The translations under genes were made by a program, and so were the position numbers. A DNA stretch of 64,000 nt from Mycobacterium adipatum (GTDB lineage Bacteria; Actinomycetota; Actinomycetes; Mycobacteriales; Mycobacteriaceae): positions 1,984,001 to 2,048,000 of the forward strand of contig NZ_CP015596.1 in the NCBI RefSeq assembly GCF_001644575.1, given 5' to 3'. Positions 7,599 to 16,411 of this stretch are shown in pieces (the stretch's first letter is position 1; the number at the start of each line of letters is the position of its first letter). The notes beneath the pieces were generated by a model that saw only the letters and a list, made by a program, of their open reading frames with translations, did no database searches and had not been told where the DNA came from.

Positions 7599-8756
7599 AT
7601 GGCTGAAGCCGTCATCGTCGAGGCTGTCCGTTCACCAGTCGGCAGGCGCAACGGCGCACTGTCCGGCGTGCACCCGTCCGAACTGTCGGCCCAGGTGCTC
7701 AACGGCCTGGTGCAGCGTGCCGGCATCGATCCGGCGCTCGTCGACGACGTGATCTGGGGCTGTGTCATGCAGGCCGGGGAGCAGGCGCTCGACATCGCCC
7801 GTACCGCCGTGCTGACCGCCGGGTGGCCCGAGTCCGTCCCCGGCGTCACGGTGGACCGCCAGTGCGGATCGAGCCAGCAGTCGCTGCACTTCGCCGTCGC
7901 CGGTGTGATCGCCGGTCACTACGACGTCGTCGTCGCCGGTGGTGTCGAGTCGATGTCGCGCACCCCGATGGGTTCCTCGTTGGCCAATGGCGGACACCCC
8001 TACCCGGAGGCGTTCCGGACCCGCTACGAGCAGACCCCGAACCAGGGCGTCGGCGCGGAGATGATTGCCGAGCAGTGGGGATTCTCGCGTACCCAGCTCG
8101 ATGAGTTCTCCCTGCGCTCGCACGAAAAAGCCGCCGCCGCACAGGATTCCGGTGCCTTCAAGGACCAGATCGTGGGCATCAAGACCAAGGACGCCGACGG
8201 CAACGACACCGTCGTGCTCGAAGACGGCGGCATCCGCCGCGGTGGCACCGTGGAGTCCATGGCCGCCATCAAGCCCGCCTTCAAGGAGGACGGTGTGATC
8301 CACGCCGGTAACTCCAGCCAGATCTCCGACGGCTCGGCCGCGCTGCTGGTCATGTCGGCCGAGAAGGCCAAGGACCTCGGTCTCAAGCCGCTCGCCAAGG
8401 TGCACACCGCTGTGCTCGCCGGCGCCGACCCGGTCATCATGCTGACCGCACCCATCCCGGCCACCCAGAAGGCGCTGGCCAAGTCCGGTCTCAGTGTCGA
8501 CCAGATCGGTGCGTTCGAGGTCAACGAGGCGTTCGCCCCGGTCCCGATGGCGTGGCTGAAGGATATCGGCGCCGACGAGAATCGGCTCAACCCCAACGGC
8601 GGCGCCATCGCGCTGGGCCACCCGCTCGGCGGTTCCGGTGCGCGCATCCTGACCACGCTGCTTTACCACATGCGGGACAACAACATTCAGTACGGCCTGC
8701 AGACCATGTGCGAGGGTGGCGGCCAGGCCAACGCGACCATCCTGGAGCTGCTGTGA
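7599..8756 (+). CDS. Thiolase family acetyl-CoA acyltransferase (FadA-like)
   Basis: 385 aa. The ATG at 7599 is chosen over one at 7566 because it has a GAAGGAG ribosome-binding site 4 bp upstream and starts the conserved N-terminus EAVIVEAVRSPVG. Catalytic residues are in place: Cys89 in VDRQCGSS, the NEAFAP loop, His in ALGHPLGGSG and the second Cys in TMCEGGGQAN. It should cleave 3-ketoacyl-CoA with CoA, or condense acetyl-CoA. First gene of a three-gene beta-oxidation operon; the next gene overlaps by 4 bp. Confidence 0.9.
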   Translation: MAEAVIVEAVRSPVGRRNGALSGVHPSELSAQVLNGLVQRAGIDPALVDDVIWGCVMQAGEQALDIARTAVLTAGWPESVPGVTVDRQCGSSQQSLHFAVAGVIAGHYDVVVAGGVESMSRTPMGSSLANGGHPYPEAFRTRYEQTPNQGVGAEMIAEQWGFSRTQLDEFSLRSHEKAAAAQDSGAFKDQIVGIKTKDADGNDTVVLEDGGIRRGGTVESMAAIKPAFKEDGVIHAGNSSQISDGSAALLVMSAEKAKDLGLKPLAKVHTAVLAGADPVIMLTAPIPATQKALAKSGLSVDQIGAFEVNEAFAPVPMAWLKDIGADENRLNPNGGAIALGHPLGGSGARILTTLLYHMRDNNIQYGLQTMCEGGGQANATILELL

Positions 8757-9547
8757 GCGACGAGCAGGCCGGAGCGCTCACCGAGAAGCGCGGCAATGTT
8801 CTGATCATCACGATCAACCGGCCCGACGCCCGCAACGCGGTCAACGCGGCGGTGTCGACCGCGGTCGGCGATGCCCTGCAGGCCGCCCAGGACGACCCGG
8901 ACGTCCGGGTCATCGTGCTGACCGGCTCGGGGGACAAGTCCTTCTGCGCCGGAGCGGATCTGAAGGCCATCTCGCGCGGGGAGAACCTGTTCCATCCGGA
9001 GCATCCGGAGTGGGGTTTCGCCGGGTACGTGCGGCACTTCGTCGACAAGCCGACGATTGCCGCGGTGAACGGCACCGCCCTCGGTGGCGGCACCGAGCTG
9101 GCGCTGGCCAGTGACCTGGTGGTCGCCGAGGAGCGCGCGAAATTCGGTCTGCCGGAGGTGAAGCGCGGTCTGATCGCCGGCGCCGGCGGGGTGTTCCGCA
9201 TCGTGGCGCAACTGCCGCAGAAGCTGGCACTTGAGCTGGTGTTCACCGGAGAACCGCTGTCCTCGGCCGACGCGCTCAAATGGGGTCTGATCAACAAGGT
9301 CGTGCCCGACGGCACCGTCGTGGACGCGGCACTGGAGCTGGCCGAACGGATCGCGGTCAACGCGCCGTTGGCGGTTCGGGCGAGCAAGAGGGTGTCCTAC
9401 GGGGCGGTCGACGGCGTCGTCGCCGCCGACGAGCCGTTCTGGAAGCAGACGTTCGGCGAGTTCGCGACGCTGCTCAAGACCGAGGACGCCATGGAGGGAC
9501 CGTTGGCCTTCGCGCAGAAGCGCGAGCCCGTCTGGAAGGCAAAGTAA
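8753..9547 (+). CDS. Enoyl-CoA hydratase (crotonase family)
   Basis: 264 aa from a GTG that overlaps the thiolase stop (GTGA). Crotonase motifs are complete: SFCAGADLKAI (oxyanion hole), LGGGTELALASD with the first catalytic Glu, and FGLPEVKRGLIAGAGG with the second. Both Glu are present, so it is probably an active hydratase making 3-hydroxyacyl-CoA. The operon has no separate 3-hydroxyacyl-CoA dehydrogenase. Confidence 0.9.
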   Translation: MSDEQAGALTEKRGNVLIITINRPDARNAVNAAVSTAVGDALQAAQDDPDVRVIVLTGSGDKSFCAGADLKAISRGENLFHPEHPEWGFAGYVRHFVDKPTIAAVNGTALGGGTELALASDLVVAEERAKFGLPEVKRGLIAGAGGVFRIVAQLPQKLALELVFTGEPLSSADALKWGLINKVVPDGTVVDAALELAERIAVNAPLAVRASKRVSYGAVDGVVAADEPFWKQTFGEFATLLKTEDAMEGPLAFAQKREPVWKAK

Positions 9548-9550
9548 GCA

Positions 9551-10693
9551 GTGAAGAGACTGGTTTTCGAAACCGAGCACGAGCAACTCCGGGAAACCGC
9601 CAAGCAGTTCCTGGAGAAGGAGTGTCTGCCCAACGTCGAGAAGTGGGAGGCCAACCGCCTCGTCGACCGTGAAGCCTATGTGGCCGCAGGCAATTACGGA
9701 TTGATCGGGTTCAACATGCCCGAAGAGTACGGCGGCGGCGGCGTCGACGACTTCCGCTTCAATGCCGTGATCGTCGAGGAGTTCTCGAAGTTCGGCCTGG
9801 CCTGCCCCGGCGTGAGCCTGCAGAACGACATCGTCGGCCCGTACTTCAAGAACCTGGCCACCACCGAGCAGCTGGAGCGCTGGATGCCGGGCTTCGCCAG
9901 TGGCGAGCTGATCGGTGCCATCGCGATGAGCGAGCCCGGCGCGGGCAGCGATCTCGCGGGCATCAAGACCACCGCGGTGCGCGACGGCGATGACTACATC
10001 ATCAACGGCGCCAAGACGTTCATCTCGGCCGGTATCAACTCCGACCTGGTGGTCGTGGTGGCGCGCACCGATCCCGAAGCCGGCCACAAGGGCTTCTCGC
10101 TGCTGGTGGTGGAGCGCGATATGCCGGGCTTCACCCGCGGCCGCAAGCTGGACAAGATGGGCCAGCACGCCGCGGACACCTCGGAGCTGAACTTCGAGGA
10201 TGTCCGTGTCCCCGCGGCCAACCTGCTCGGCACCGAGGGCAAGGGCTTCTACCACTTGATGGAGAACCTGCCCTCGGAGCGGCTGTCCATCGCCATCGCC
10301 GGCATCGCCGGGGCGCGGGCCACCTTCAACGAGACCCTGCAATACGTCAAGGACCGCAAGGCCTTCGGGCAGCCCATCGGCAGCTTCCAGAACAGCCGCT
10401 TCGTGATGGCCGAGCTGGACACCGAACTCGACATCGCCGAGCAGTACATCGACCGCTGCCTGCAGGCTGTCGTGGACGGTGAGCTCACCGCGGTGCAGGC
10501 CTCCAAGGCGAAGTGGTGGTGCACCGAGCTCGGGAAGAAGGTCGTGGACTCCTGCCTGCAGCTGCACGGCGGCTACGGGTACATGAACGAGTACCGGGTC
10601 GCCAAGGACTACGTCGACGTGCGCATCCAGACGATCTACGGTGGCACCACCGAGATCATGAAGGAGATCATCGGCCGCGATCTGGGGCTGTAG
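9551..10693 (+). CDS. Acyl-CoA dehydrogenase (FadE-like)
   Basis: 380 aa, GTG start 3 bp after the hydratase stop. Standard acyl-CoA dehydrogenase fold, with AMSEPGAGSD (flavin and substrate binding), the RKAFGQPI segment and LQLHGGYGYMNEY. The catalytic base is the Glu of IYGGTTEIMKE near the C-terminus, the usual position for short- and medium-chain enzymes. It forms the first beta-oxidation step for the same substrate as its two neighbours. A strong terminator follows 9 bp downstream. Confidence 0.9.
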   Translation: MKRLVFETEHEQLRETAKQFLEKECLPNVEKWEANRLVDREAYVAAGNYGLIGFNMPEEYGGGGVDDFRFNAVIVEEFSKFGLACPGVSLQNDIVGPYFKNLATTEQLERWMPGFASGELIGAIAMSEPGAGSDLAGIKTTAVRDGDDYIINGAKTFISAGINSDLVVVVARTDPEAGHKGFSLLVVERDMPGFTRGRKLDKMGQHAADTSELNFEDVRVPAANLLGTEGKGFYHLMENLPSERLSIAIAGIAGARATFNETLQYVKDRKAFGQPIGSFQNSRFVMAELDTELDIAEQYIDRCLQAVVDGELTAVQASKAKWWCTELGKKVVDSCLQLHGGYGYMNEYRVAKDYVDVRIQTIYGGTTEIMKEIIGRDLGL

Positions 10694-10702
10694 ACAGCAC
10701 GC

Positions 10703-10741
10703 AAAAACGGCGCCCACTCGTCACGAGTGGGCGCCGTTTTT
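10703..10741. terminator. Bidirectional intrinsic terminator
   Basis: A perfect 18-bp inverted repeat (10703-10720 and 10724-10741) with a 3-nt loop. The GC-rich stem is flanked by A5 on the left and T6 on the right, so it works from either strand. It separates the convergent acyl-CoA dehydrogenase and fasciclin-domain genes. Confidence 0.9.
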
Positions 10742-10751
10742 TATGCCTGTG

Positions 10752-11537
10752 CTAGCCCGCCGGTGCGGTCTCGGTGACGGTCACGGTCGTGGGCGCCTCG
10801 GCGGCCGGGCTGGTCGCCGACGTGGTCTCGGTGGCCGACGTCGTGGTTGTGGTGGTCACCGAGGTGCTGGTCGGCACCGAGGTGGCGGTGGTCACCGGGG
10901 TGGGCGCCAGCGCCGGGTCCAGCACGGTGTCGATGATGTAGACGCGCATGTGGTCGGCGCCGATGCCGCCGCATTCGACCTTGGCGTCGTTCACCGTGAT
11001 GTCGCCGCCGGAGCCCTTGACGATCACCGGCTTACCCTGCTGGGTGTACACGGTGCCCTCGATATCGTCGGGACCGAGGATGCCGAGCGCCATGTGGTAG
11101 TACACCAGCGCGGTCAGCGCGACCGGATCGGTCTTGAGCTGCTCCAGCTTCTCGGGCGGCAGCTTCGCGAACGCGTCGTTGCTCGGCGCGAACACGATGT
11201 AGGGGCCGTTGTCGAGCACCGCGGCGACATTGACCTCGGGGTTCAGCTGGCCCGAGATCGCGCCGCTGAAGGTGGAGATGGCCGGAATGCTGGCCAGCGC
11301 GGTCGAGGACTGCGCCTTGGCCAATCCGGTCAGTGAACCGGGGCCGGTGGGCACCGACTTCACGGTCGCGTCACACGTGGGGCCCTTCGGTTCGGCGATC
11401 ACCATGCCGGGGGTGGTGGTGGGATCGTCGGCGTGAGCCGTGACGGTGGTTCCTGCGAAGACGATGGCCGACGATGCGACCACGACGCCGAAGAGTTTGC
11501 CGGTGCGAGCGTGCACGTGTGTTTTCCTCCCGCTCAT
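10752..11537 (-). CDS. Exported fasciclin (FAS1) domain protein
   Basis: 261 aa. An N-terminal signal peptide ends near THTAHA-type residues at about 35 (VTAHADDP). One FAS1 domain follows at about residues 65-205 (TVFAPSNDAF-like NGPYIVFAPSNDAFAKLP and YYHMALG). The C-terminal ~50 residues are a Thr/Ser/Val-rich low-complexity tail. It is related to the MPT70/MPB83 adhesin-like group; the tail may anchor it in or extend it through the wall. The start lies just before the signal peptide. Confidence 0.8.
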   Translation of the reverse strand: MSGRKTHVHARTGKLFGVVVASSAIVFAGTTVTAHADDPTTTPGMVIAEPKGPTCDATVKSVPTGPGSLTGLAKAQSSTALASIPAISTFSGAISGQLNPEVNVAAVLDNGPYIVFAPSNDAFAKLPPEKLEQLKTDPVALTALVYYHMALGILGPDDIEGTVYTQQGKPVIVKGSGGDITVNDAKVECGGIGADHMRVYIIDTVLDPALAPTPVTTATSVPTSTSVTTTTTTSATETTSATSPAAEAPTTVTVTETAPAG

Positions 11538-11664
11538 GACTGGGTCGGCGCGTCACAAGCGGGAACGCGGCTGACCGGTGTTTTTTACAGACTCGGTGTC
11601 AAATCCTCTGGCGTCCCCGCGGCGCCGGTTGAATCGTAAGCGCCGGTGTGAGCGCAGCCAAATG

Positions 11665-12934
11665 CTAGGGCGCCGGCAGGGCCGCCGCACCGGCCGGTCT
11701 GCGCACGCCGGCGCACAGCGCGGTGGCCGTGAAGCACAGCCCGGCGGCGAGGTAGAAGGCCAGGTCATAGGTGCCCTGCAGGTCCCGGATCCAGCCGGCG
11801 CCGGCCGCCGCGACCGCCGCGCCGAGCTGGTGTGACGCGAACACCCAGCCGAAGACGATCGGCGTCGCGGTGCCGAAGAAATCCACGGCACAGCACGATC
11901 GTCGGCGGCACGGTGGCCACCCAATCCAACCCGTAGAAGATGATGAAGACCCAGGTCCCCGGTTCGGCGTGCGGAGAAAGCAGCGACGGCAGCAGCAACA
12001 GCGATACCCCGCGTCCGGCGTAATACACGCATAGCAGCACCCGCGGGTCCACGCGATCGGTCAGCCAGCCGGAGAAGATCGTCCCGGCCACGTCGAGAAT
12101 GCCGATGGTGGCCAGCAGCCCGGCAGCCAGGGTGGTCGGCATGCCGTGGTCGTTGGCCGCCGGGATGAAATGCGTACCGATGAGCCCGTTGGTGGTCATG
12201 CCGCAGATGGCGAAGCTGGCGGCGAGCAGCCAGAACGCGCGGGACCGCAGCCCGATGCGCAGCCCGTCGAACGCGGCGCTGAAGGTGCCCGTCGGCAGCG
12301 TCACGACATCGGCGGAGGTGGCACCGTACGCGGTCAGCCCGATGTCCTGGGGCCGGTTGCGCATGAACAGTGCGACCAGCGGCACCACGGCCAGGGCGGC
12401 GGCCGCCACGATCAGCGATGCCCAGCGCCAGCCGTGCCGGGTGGTCACCTCGGCCACCACCGGCAGGAAGATCAGCTGTCCGGTGGCGCTGGCCGCCGTC
12501 AGTACCCCGGTGACCAGCCCGCGCCGCGCCTCGAACCACCGGGTGGCCACCCTCGCGACGAATCCCATCGAGATGGCGCCGGTGCCGATGCCGACCAGCA
12601 CTCCCCAGAGCACCACCAGCTGCCAGCTCGCGGTCATCACGACGCTCAGCGCCGAGCCGGCGGCGATCAGCGCGAGCGCGCCGGACAGCACCGGTCGCAC
12701 CCCGAAGCGGTCCATCAGGGCGGCGGCGAACGGGGCGGTGACGCCGTAGAGCGTCATGTTCACCGCCATCGCCACCCCGACGGTGCCGTGCGACCAGCCG
12801 AACTCGTGGTGCAGCGGGTTCATCATGACGCCCGGCACCGACCGGAAGGCGGCCGCGCCGAGGATGGCGATGAAGCTGACGCCGGCCACCACCCAGGCCC
12901 AGTGCAGGCGGGTGCGGGCGCGCAGCAGTGTCAT
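11665..12934 (-). pseudogene. MFS transporter interrupted by a one-base frameshift
   Basis: The first ~350 residues, from the ATG at 12934, read as a normal 12-helix MFS protein (GFVARVATRWFEARRGLVTG, DWVATVPPTIVLCR). At about 11884 the frame shifts and runs out as Arg-rich nonsense. The missing end (FFGTATPIVFGWVFASHQ to the stop at 11665) sits in the next frame. Removing one G from the GG of the coding-strand GTGGAT restores LCRDFFGTATPIVFG, as expected for the family. It is either a recent pseudogene or a sequencing error. The divergent partner is a GlxA-type regulator. Confidence 0.75.
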
Positions 12935-12970
12935 GCGTCGATGGTCGCGGATCGGGACGGCCCCGCCTAG

Positions 12971-13005
12971 TGGCATGAATGACAGCACTCGTCAAAAACA
13001 TGCCA
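12971..13005. promoter_or_regulatory. Nested dyad in the MFS/GlxA divergent region
   Basis: TGGCATG (12971-12977) pairs with CATGCCA (12999-13005), and inside it TGAC (12980-12983) pairs with GTCA (12991-12994), almost on the same centre. It sits 36 bp before the MFS start and overlaps the 5' end of the GlxA open frame, so it is a candidate operator for that regulator. Confidence 0.45.
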
Positions 13006-13971
13006 AACTGTGGTGTGCACCGTGTCACCGTCCTGCTGGTCGCGCCGGTGGTGGGTTTCGACGCCACCATCGCGCCGACCTTGTTCGGCAGCGCCGCCGA
13101 CGCCGGTGGTGCACCGCTCTACGAGGTGACGATCTGCGCGGCCACCGCGGGGGCGGTGCCGACCACCAGCGGATACTCCATGCTGCCCGGTGCCGGCCCG
13201 CAAGCCCTGGCCACCGCCGACACGGTGGTCATCCCCGGCACCCGGTATCCGCCCGCCCGGACGAACGGCACCTTGGGCCCCGAGGTGCGGGCGGCGTTGG
13301 CGATGGTCCGTCCGGGCGCCCGGCTGGTCTCGATCTGCACCGGCGCCTTCGTGTTGGCGGCCGCCGGCCTGCTGGACGATCGCCCGGCGACGACCCACTG
13401 GCAGTTCGCCGACACCTTCCGGGCGTTGTTCCCCAGCGTGCGACTCGACGAGAACGTGTTGTTCGTCGATGACGGCGACGTGCTCACCTCGGCCGGCCTG
13501 GCCGCAGGGATCGACCTGTGCCTGCACATCATCCGGTCCGATCACGGTGCCCAGGCGGTCAACGAGGTGGCCCGCCACTGCGTGGTGCCGCCGTGGCGGG
13601 AAGGCGGCCAGGCCCAGTTCATCGATCGGCAGGTGCCGGCCGCCGATGATGCCTCCACCGCCGCCACCCGGGAATGGGCGTTGGCTCACCTCGATGAGCA
13701 CCTGACGGTGCAGGTGCTGGCCCGCCATGCACACATGAGTGCGCGCACGTTCAATCGTCGCTTCCGGACGGAAACCGGTGAGGCGCCCGGTCATTGGATA
13801 CGCAACCGCCGGCTCGACCGGGCGCGAGAGCTGCTGGAATCACAGCAACTGTCCGTCGACGAGGTCGCCCGGCGCTCCGGCCTCGGCACCGGCGGCAATC
13901 TGCGCCACCACCTGCGCCGCGACGTCGGCATGTCGCCGACCGGTTATCGAAAGGTGTACCAGGGGGTCTAG
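12979..13971 (+). CDS. GlxA family regulator (DJ-1/PfpI + AraC)
   Basis: 330 aa. Residues ~12-185 are a DJ-1/PfpI-like amidotransferase domain (VVGFD start, LVSICTGAFVLAAAGLLDDR with the nucleophile-elbow Cys, ATTHW). Residues ~225-325 carry the two AraC helix-turn-helix motifs (VQVLARHAHMSARTFNRRF and VDEVARRSGLGTGGNLRHHLRR). Such proteins act as activators of adjacent catabolic or transport genes; the divergent MFS gene is the likely target. Starts at 12979, 13000 (ATG) or a nearby GTG are all possible; those at 13000 and later would free the upstream dyad. Confidence 0.85.
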   Translation: MTALVKNMPNCGVHRVTVLLVAPVVGFDATIAPTLFGSAADAGGAPLYEVTICAATAGAVPTTSGYSMLPGAGPQALATADTVVIPGTRYPPARTNGTLGPEVRAALAMVRPGARLVSICTGAFVLAAAGLLDDRPATTHWQFADTFRALFPSVRLDENVLFVDDGDVLTSAGLAAGIDLCLHIIRSDHGAQAVNEVARHCVVPPWREGGQAQFIDRQVPAADDASTAATREWALAHLDEHLTVQVLARHAHMSARTFNRRFRTETGEAPGHWIRNRRLDRARELLESQQLSVDEVARRSGLGTGGNLRHHLRRDVGMSPTGYRKVYQGV

Positions 13972-13989
13972 AAGTGGCGCCTGATTACC

Positions 13990-14511
13990 ATGACGGCCAT
14001 GCCTGAACCGCTGATCATCCCCATCCAGGGCCGCGCCCCGCAGTTGCACGCCGAATCGTGGGTGGCGCCCAACGCCAGCGTGATCGGGCCGGTGACGCTG
14101 GCCGCCAAGGTCAGCATCTGGTACGGCGCCACACTTCGCGCCGAATTCGAACCCATCGAGATCGGCTTCGGCTCGAATCTCCAGGATGGTGTCACTGCTC
14201 ACGTCGACCCCGGTTTCCCGCTGCGCGTCGGGTCGGGCGTGAGCGTCGGCCACAACGCCGTGCTGCACGGCTGCACCGTCGAGGATGACTGCCTGATCGG
14301 CATGGGCGCGATCGTGCTCAACGGTGCGGTCATCGGAGCCGGTTCGCTGGTCGGAGCGGGTGCGGTGGTCCCGCAGGGGGCCGTCATCCCGCCCGGCTCG
14401 CTGGTTGCCGGGGTGCCGGGCAAGGTGCGACGCGAGCTCACCGCGCATGAGCTGGAAGGCAACAAACTGAACGCGCAGGTGTATCAGGGGCTCATCGACC
14501 TGCACCGCTGA
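13990..14511 (+). CDS. Gamma-carbonic anhydrase-like hexapeptide-repeat protein
   Basis: 173 aa. A left-handed beta-helix is shown by repeated hexapeptides (VIGPVTLAAKVSIWYGA, IGAGSLVGAGAVVPQGAVIPPGSLVAGVPGK). The three candidate metal His residues are in QDGVTAHVD and SVGHNAVLHG, as in YrdA/PaaY-type gamma-carbonic anhydrase homologues. Activity in this subgroup is often unproven, so carbonic anhydrase is a family call only. It lies 18 bp after the regulator gene. Confidence 0.8.
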   Translation: MTAMPEPLIIPIQGRAPQLHAESWVAPNASVIGPVTLAAKVSIWYGATLRAEFEPIEIGFGSNLQDGVTAHVDPGFPLRVGSGVSVGHNAVLHGCTVEDDCLIGMGAIVLNGAVIGAGSLVGAGAVVPQGAVIPPGSLVAGVPGKVRRELTAHELEGNKLNAQVYQGLIDLHR

Positions 14512-14550
14512 CCCGGTTTCATCGGCCCGGCCGTGGGTAGTTTGGGGACT

Positions 14551-15678
14551 ATGCGGATTCTGCTCACCGGCGCGACCGGATACATCGGGTCGCGCCTGGT
14601 CGCCGAACTGCTGGCCGAGGGCCACGAGGTCGTGGTGACCAGCCGGAACCCCGCCCGGCTCGGGGCATACGGCTGGGTCGACGACGTCACCGTCGTCGCC
14701 ATGGATGCGCGTGAATCCGACTCCACCGCAGCGGCGTTCGTATCGGCCGGTGCGGTCGACGTGGTGTATTACCTGCTGCACGGGATCGGCGATCCCGGTT
14801 TCCGGGAATCCGACAACCGGGCGGCGGCCAACGTCGCCGATGCGGCTCGCACCGCGGGTGTGCGCCGCATCGTCTACCTCGGCGGATTCGTTCCCGGCGG
14901 TGAGACGCTGTCCGATCATCTGGCCGGCCGGGCCGAGGTCGCCGAGGCCCTGCATGTCGACGGCGGCGCCGAGGTGGTGTGGCTGGGTGCGGCGCTGATC
15001 ATCGGCGCCGGTTCGACGTCTTTCGAGATCCTGCGCTACGTCGGTGACCGGTTCCCGGTGCTGCCGCTGCCGAGCTGGATGTCCAACCCCATCGACCCGA
15101 TCTCGATCAAGGATGTGCTGTATTACCTTGTCGCTGCGGCAGATTCGGAGAAGGTTCCGGCCGGCTCCTATGACATCAGCGGGCCGGACACCACCACCTA
15201 CCGGGATCTGCTGGCCGCCTACGCGCGGCTCAGTGGCAACTGGCAGGTCGAGGTCCCGGTCGGTGGTGTACCCACCGCACTGGTCTCCATGGTGTCGGCC
15301 GCGGTGCTGCCGGTCCCCGGCGGTTTGACCGCGGATCTCACTGCCTCCCTTGACTACCCGATGACCGCCAGCGGGGACGGTCTGCGTGGGCTGGTGCCCG
15401 ACCCGGACGGTGGCCTGCTCGGGGTGGATGAGGCGATGGTCAGGTCGCTGACCGCGCATCCGCGCCGGCCGGTCGACCGGCTCGCCGACGCCCATCACCT
15501 CGCCGATACCGACCCCGACTGGGCCGGCGGTGACACCGCGAGGATCCGGCAGCTGACACCGTGGATCGCGCGCCCCGCGCTGTCGATGTTGGCACCGCTT
15601 CCCGGTCCGGCCAGGGCGGCGGTGCGCACCGGACTGGATGCGTTGACGGTCCTGGCCGCGAAGGTCGACCCGCGATGA
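14551..15678 (+). CDS. NAD(P)-binding SDR-like (NmrA/epimerase type) protein
   Basis: 375 aa from the ATG at 14551, which directly precedes the Rossmann motif MRILLTGATGYIGSRL; an upstream GTG at 14533 is possible but adds only a linker. Residues ~60-130 continue the atypical extended SDR fold (VVYYLLHGIG, RRIVYLGGFVP). The last ~120 residues are a poorly conserved helical tail. The substrate is unknown. The stop overlaps the start of the CPBP gene, so the two are coupled. Confidence 0.75.
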   Translation: MRILLTGATGYIGSRLVAELLAEGHEVVVTSRNPARLGAYGWVDDVTVVAMDARESDSTAAAFVSAGAVDVVYYLLHGIGDPGFRESDNRAAANVADAARTAGVRRIVYLGGFVPGGETLSDHLAGRAEVAEALHVDGGAEVVWLGAALIIGAGSTSFEILRYVGDRFPVLPLPSWMSNPIDPISIKDVLYYLVAAADSEKVPAGSYDISGPDTTTYRDLLAAYARLSGNWQVEVPVGGVPTALVSMVSAAVLPVPGGLTADLTASLDYPMTASGDGLRGLVPDPDGGLLGVDEAMVRSLTAHPRRPVDRLADAHHLADTDPDWAGGDTARIRQLTPWIARPALSMLAPLPGPARAAVRTGLDALTVLAAKVDPR

Positions 15679-16397
15679 CGGGCCCCAACACCCCTTCGAC
15701 GAATTGGGCCGGTGAGCTGCGCAGAATCGCGGCCAACAAGGCGCCGCCTTCCGAAGAGGCTCCTGCGGTGATCGGCAGACGCAAGTTCGTGGTCGGCGCT
15801 GTGCTGCTGATCGGTGCCGCATTGCTCGGCTATTCCCTGAGTCGTCCGCCCGGCGACGACACGTTCGTCTGGCTCACCCTGGCGCTGGCCGGTGTCTGGG
15901 CCACCGGAGCGTTTCTGTCCGGCCCGTTGCACATGGGGCACGTCGACTTTCACCGACGCAGCCGGCGTCCGGTCATCACGGGGACAGCGATCGGGCTCGG
16001 GCTCGGCGCGGTGTTCGTCCTCGGCGGATTGGTGGCCCGGGAGATCCCCGGCATCAACGACTACATCCGCGACGTGCTGCAGTACTCCAACGCCGGGCCG
16101 CTCTACCTGATCGTCTTCATCACCGTGATCAACGGGCTCGCAGAGGAGATGTTCTTCCGTGGCTCGCTGTACACGGCGCTGCTCAGGCACCGCCCGGTGC
16201 TCACCTCCACCGTGCTGTACGTGATTGCGACAGCGGCCACCACCGGCAACCCGATGCTCGGTTTCGCCGCGATCATCCTGGGTTCGATCTGCGCGGTGTT
16301 GCGCCGCGCGACCGGCGGGGTGCTGGCCCCCATGTTGGTGCACTTCTTCTGGGGTCTGGTGATGGTGCTCGCGTTGCCACCCATCTTCGGTGTCTGA
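15675..16397 (+). CDS. CPBP (Abi) family intramembrane protein
   Basis: 240 aa, ATG overlapping the previous stop (ATGA). Several membrane helices. The CPBP motif 1 is clear as AEEMFFRGSLY (EExxxR, near residue 157). A later VHFFWGL supplies a motif-3 His. The expected middle His motif is not obvious (VLYVIATAA where FxxxH is usual), so proteolytic activity is uncertain. The family includes CAAX-type proteases and bacteriocin self-immunity proteins. Confidence 0.75.
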   Translation: MTGPNTPSTNWAGELRRIAANKAPPSEEAPAVIGRRKFVVGAVLLIGAALLGYSLSRPPGDDTFVWLTLALAGVWATGAFLSGPLHMGHVDFHRRSRRPVITGTAIGLGLGAVFVLGGLVAREIPGINDYIRDVLQYSNAGPLYLIVFITVINGLAEEMFFRGSLYTALLRHRPVLTSTVLYVIATAATTGNPMLGFAAIILGSICAVLRRATGGVLAPMLVHFFWGLVMVLALPPIFGV

Positions 16398-16411
16398 GTT
16401 CCCCGGTTTCC

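Noticed and set aside
8687..10717. 676-codon minus-strand open frame opposite the hydratase and acyl-CoA dehydrogenase
   Set aside because: The plus-strand genes have complete catalytic motifs; the antisense translation is His/Leu/Gly-rich and typical of a high-GC shadow.
11553..13070. Open minus-strand frame of 505 codons through the broken MFS gene
   Set aside because: Arg/His-rich shadow; the MFS protein lies in the two other frames joined by the frameshift.
13840..15822. 660-codon minus-strand open frame
   Set aside because: It runs opposite three recognisable plus-strand genes and shows no signal or domain pattern.
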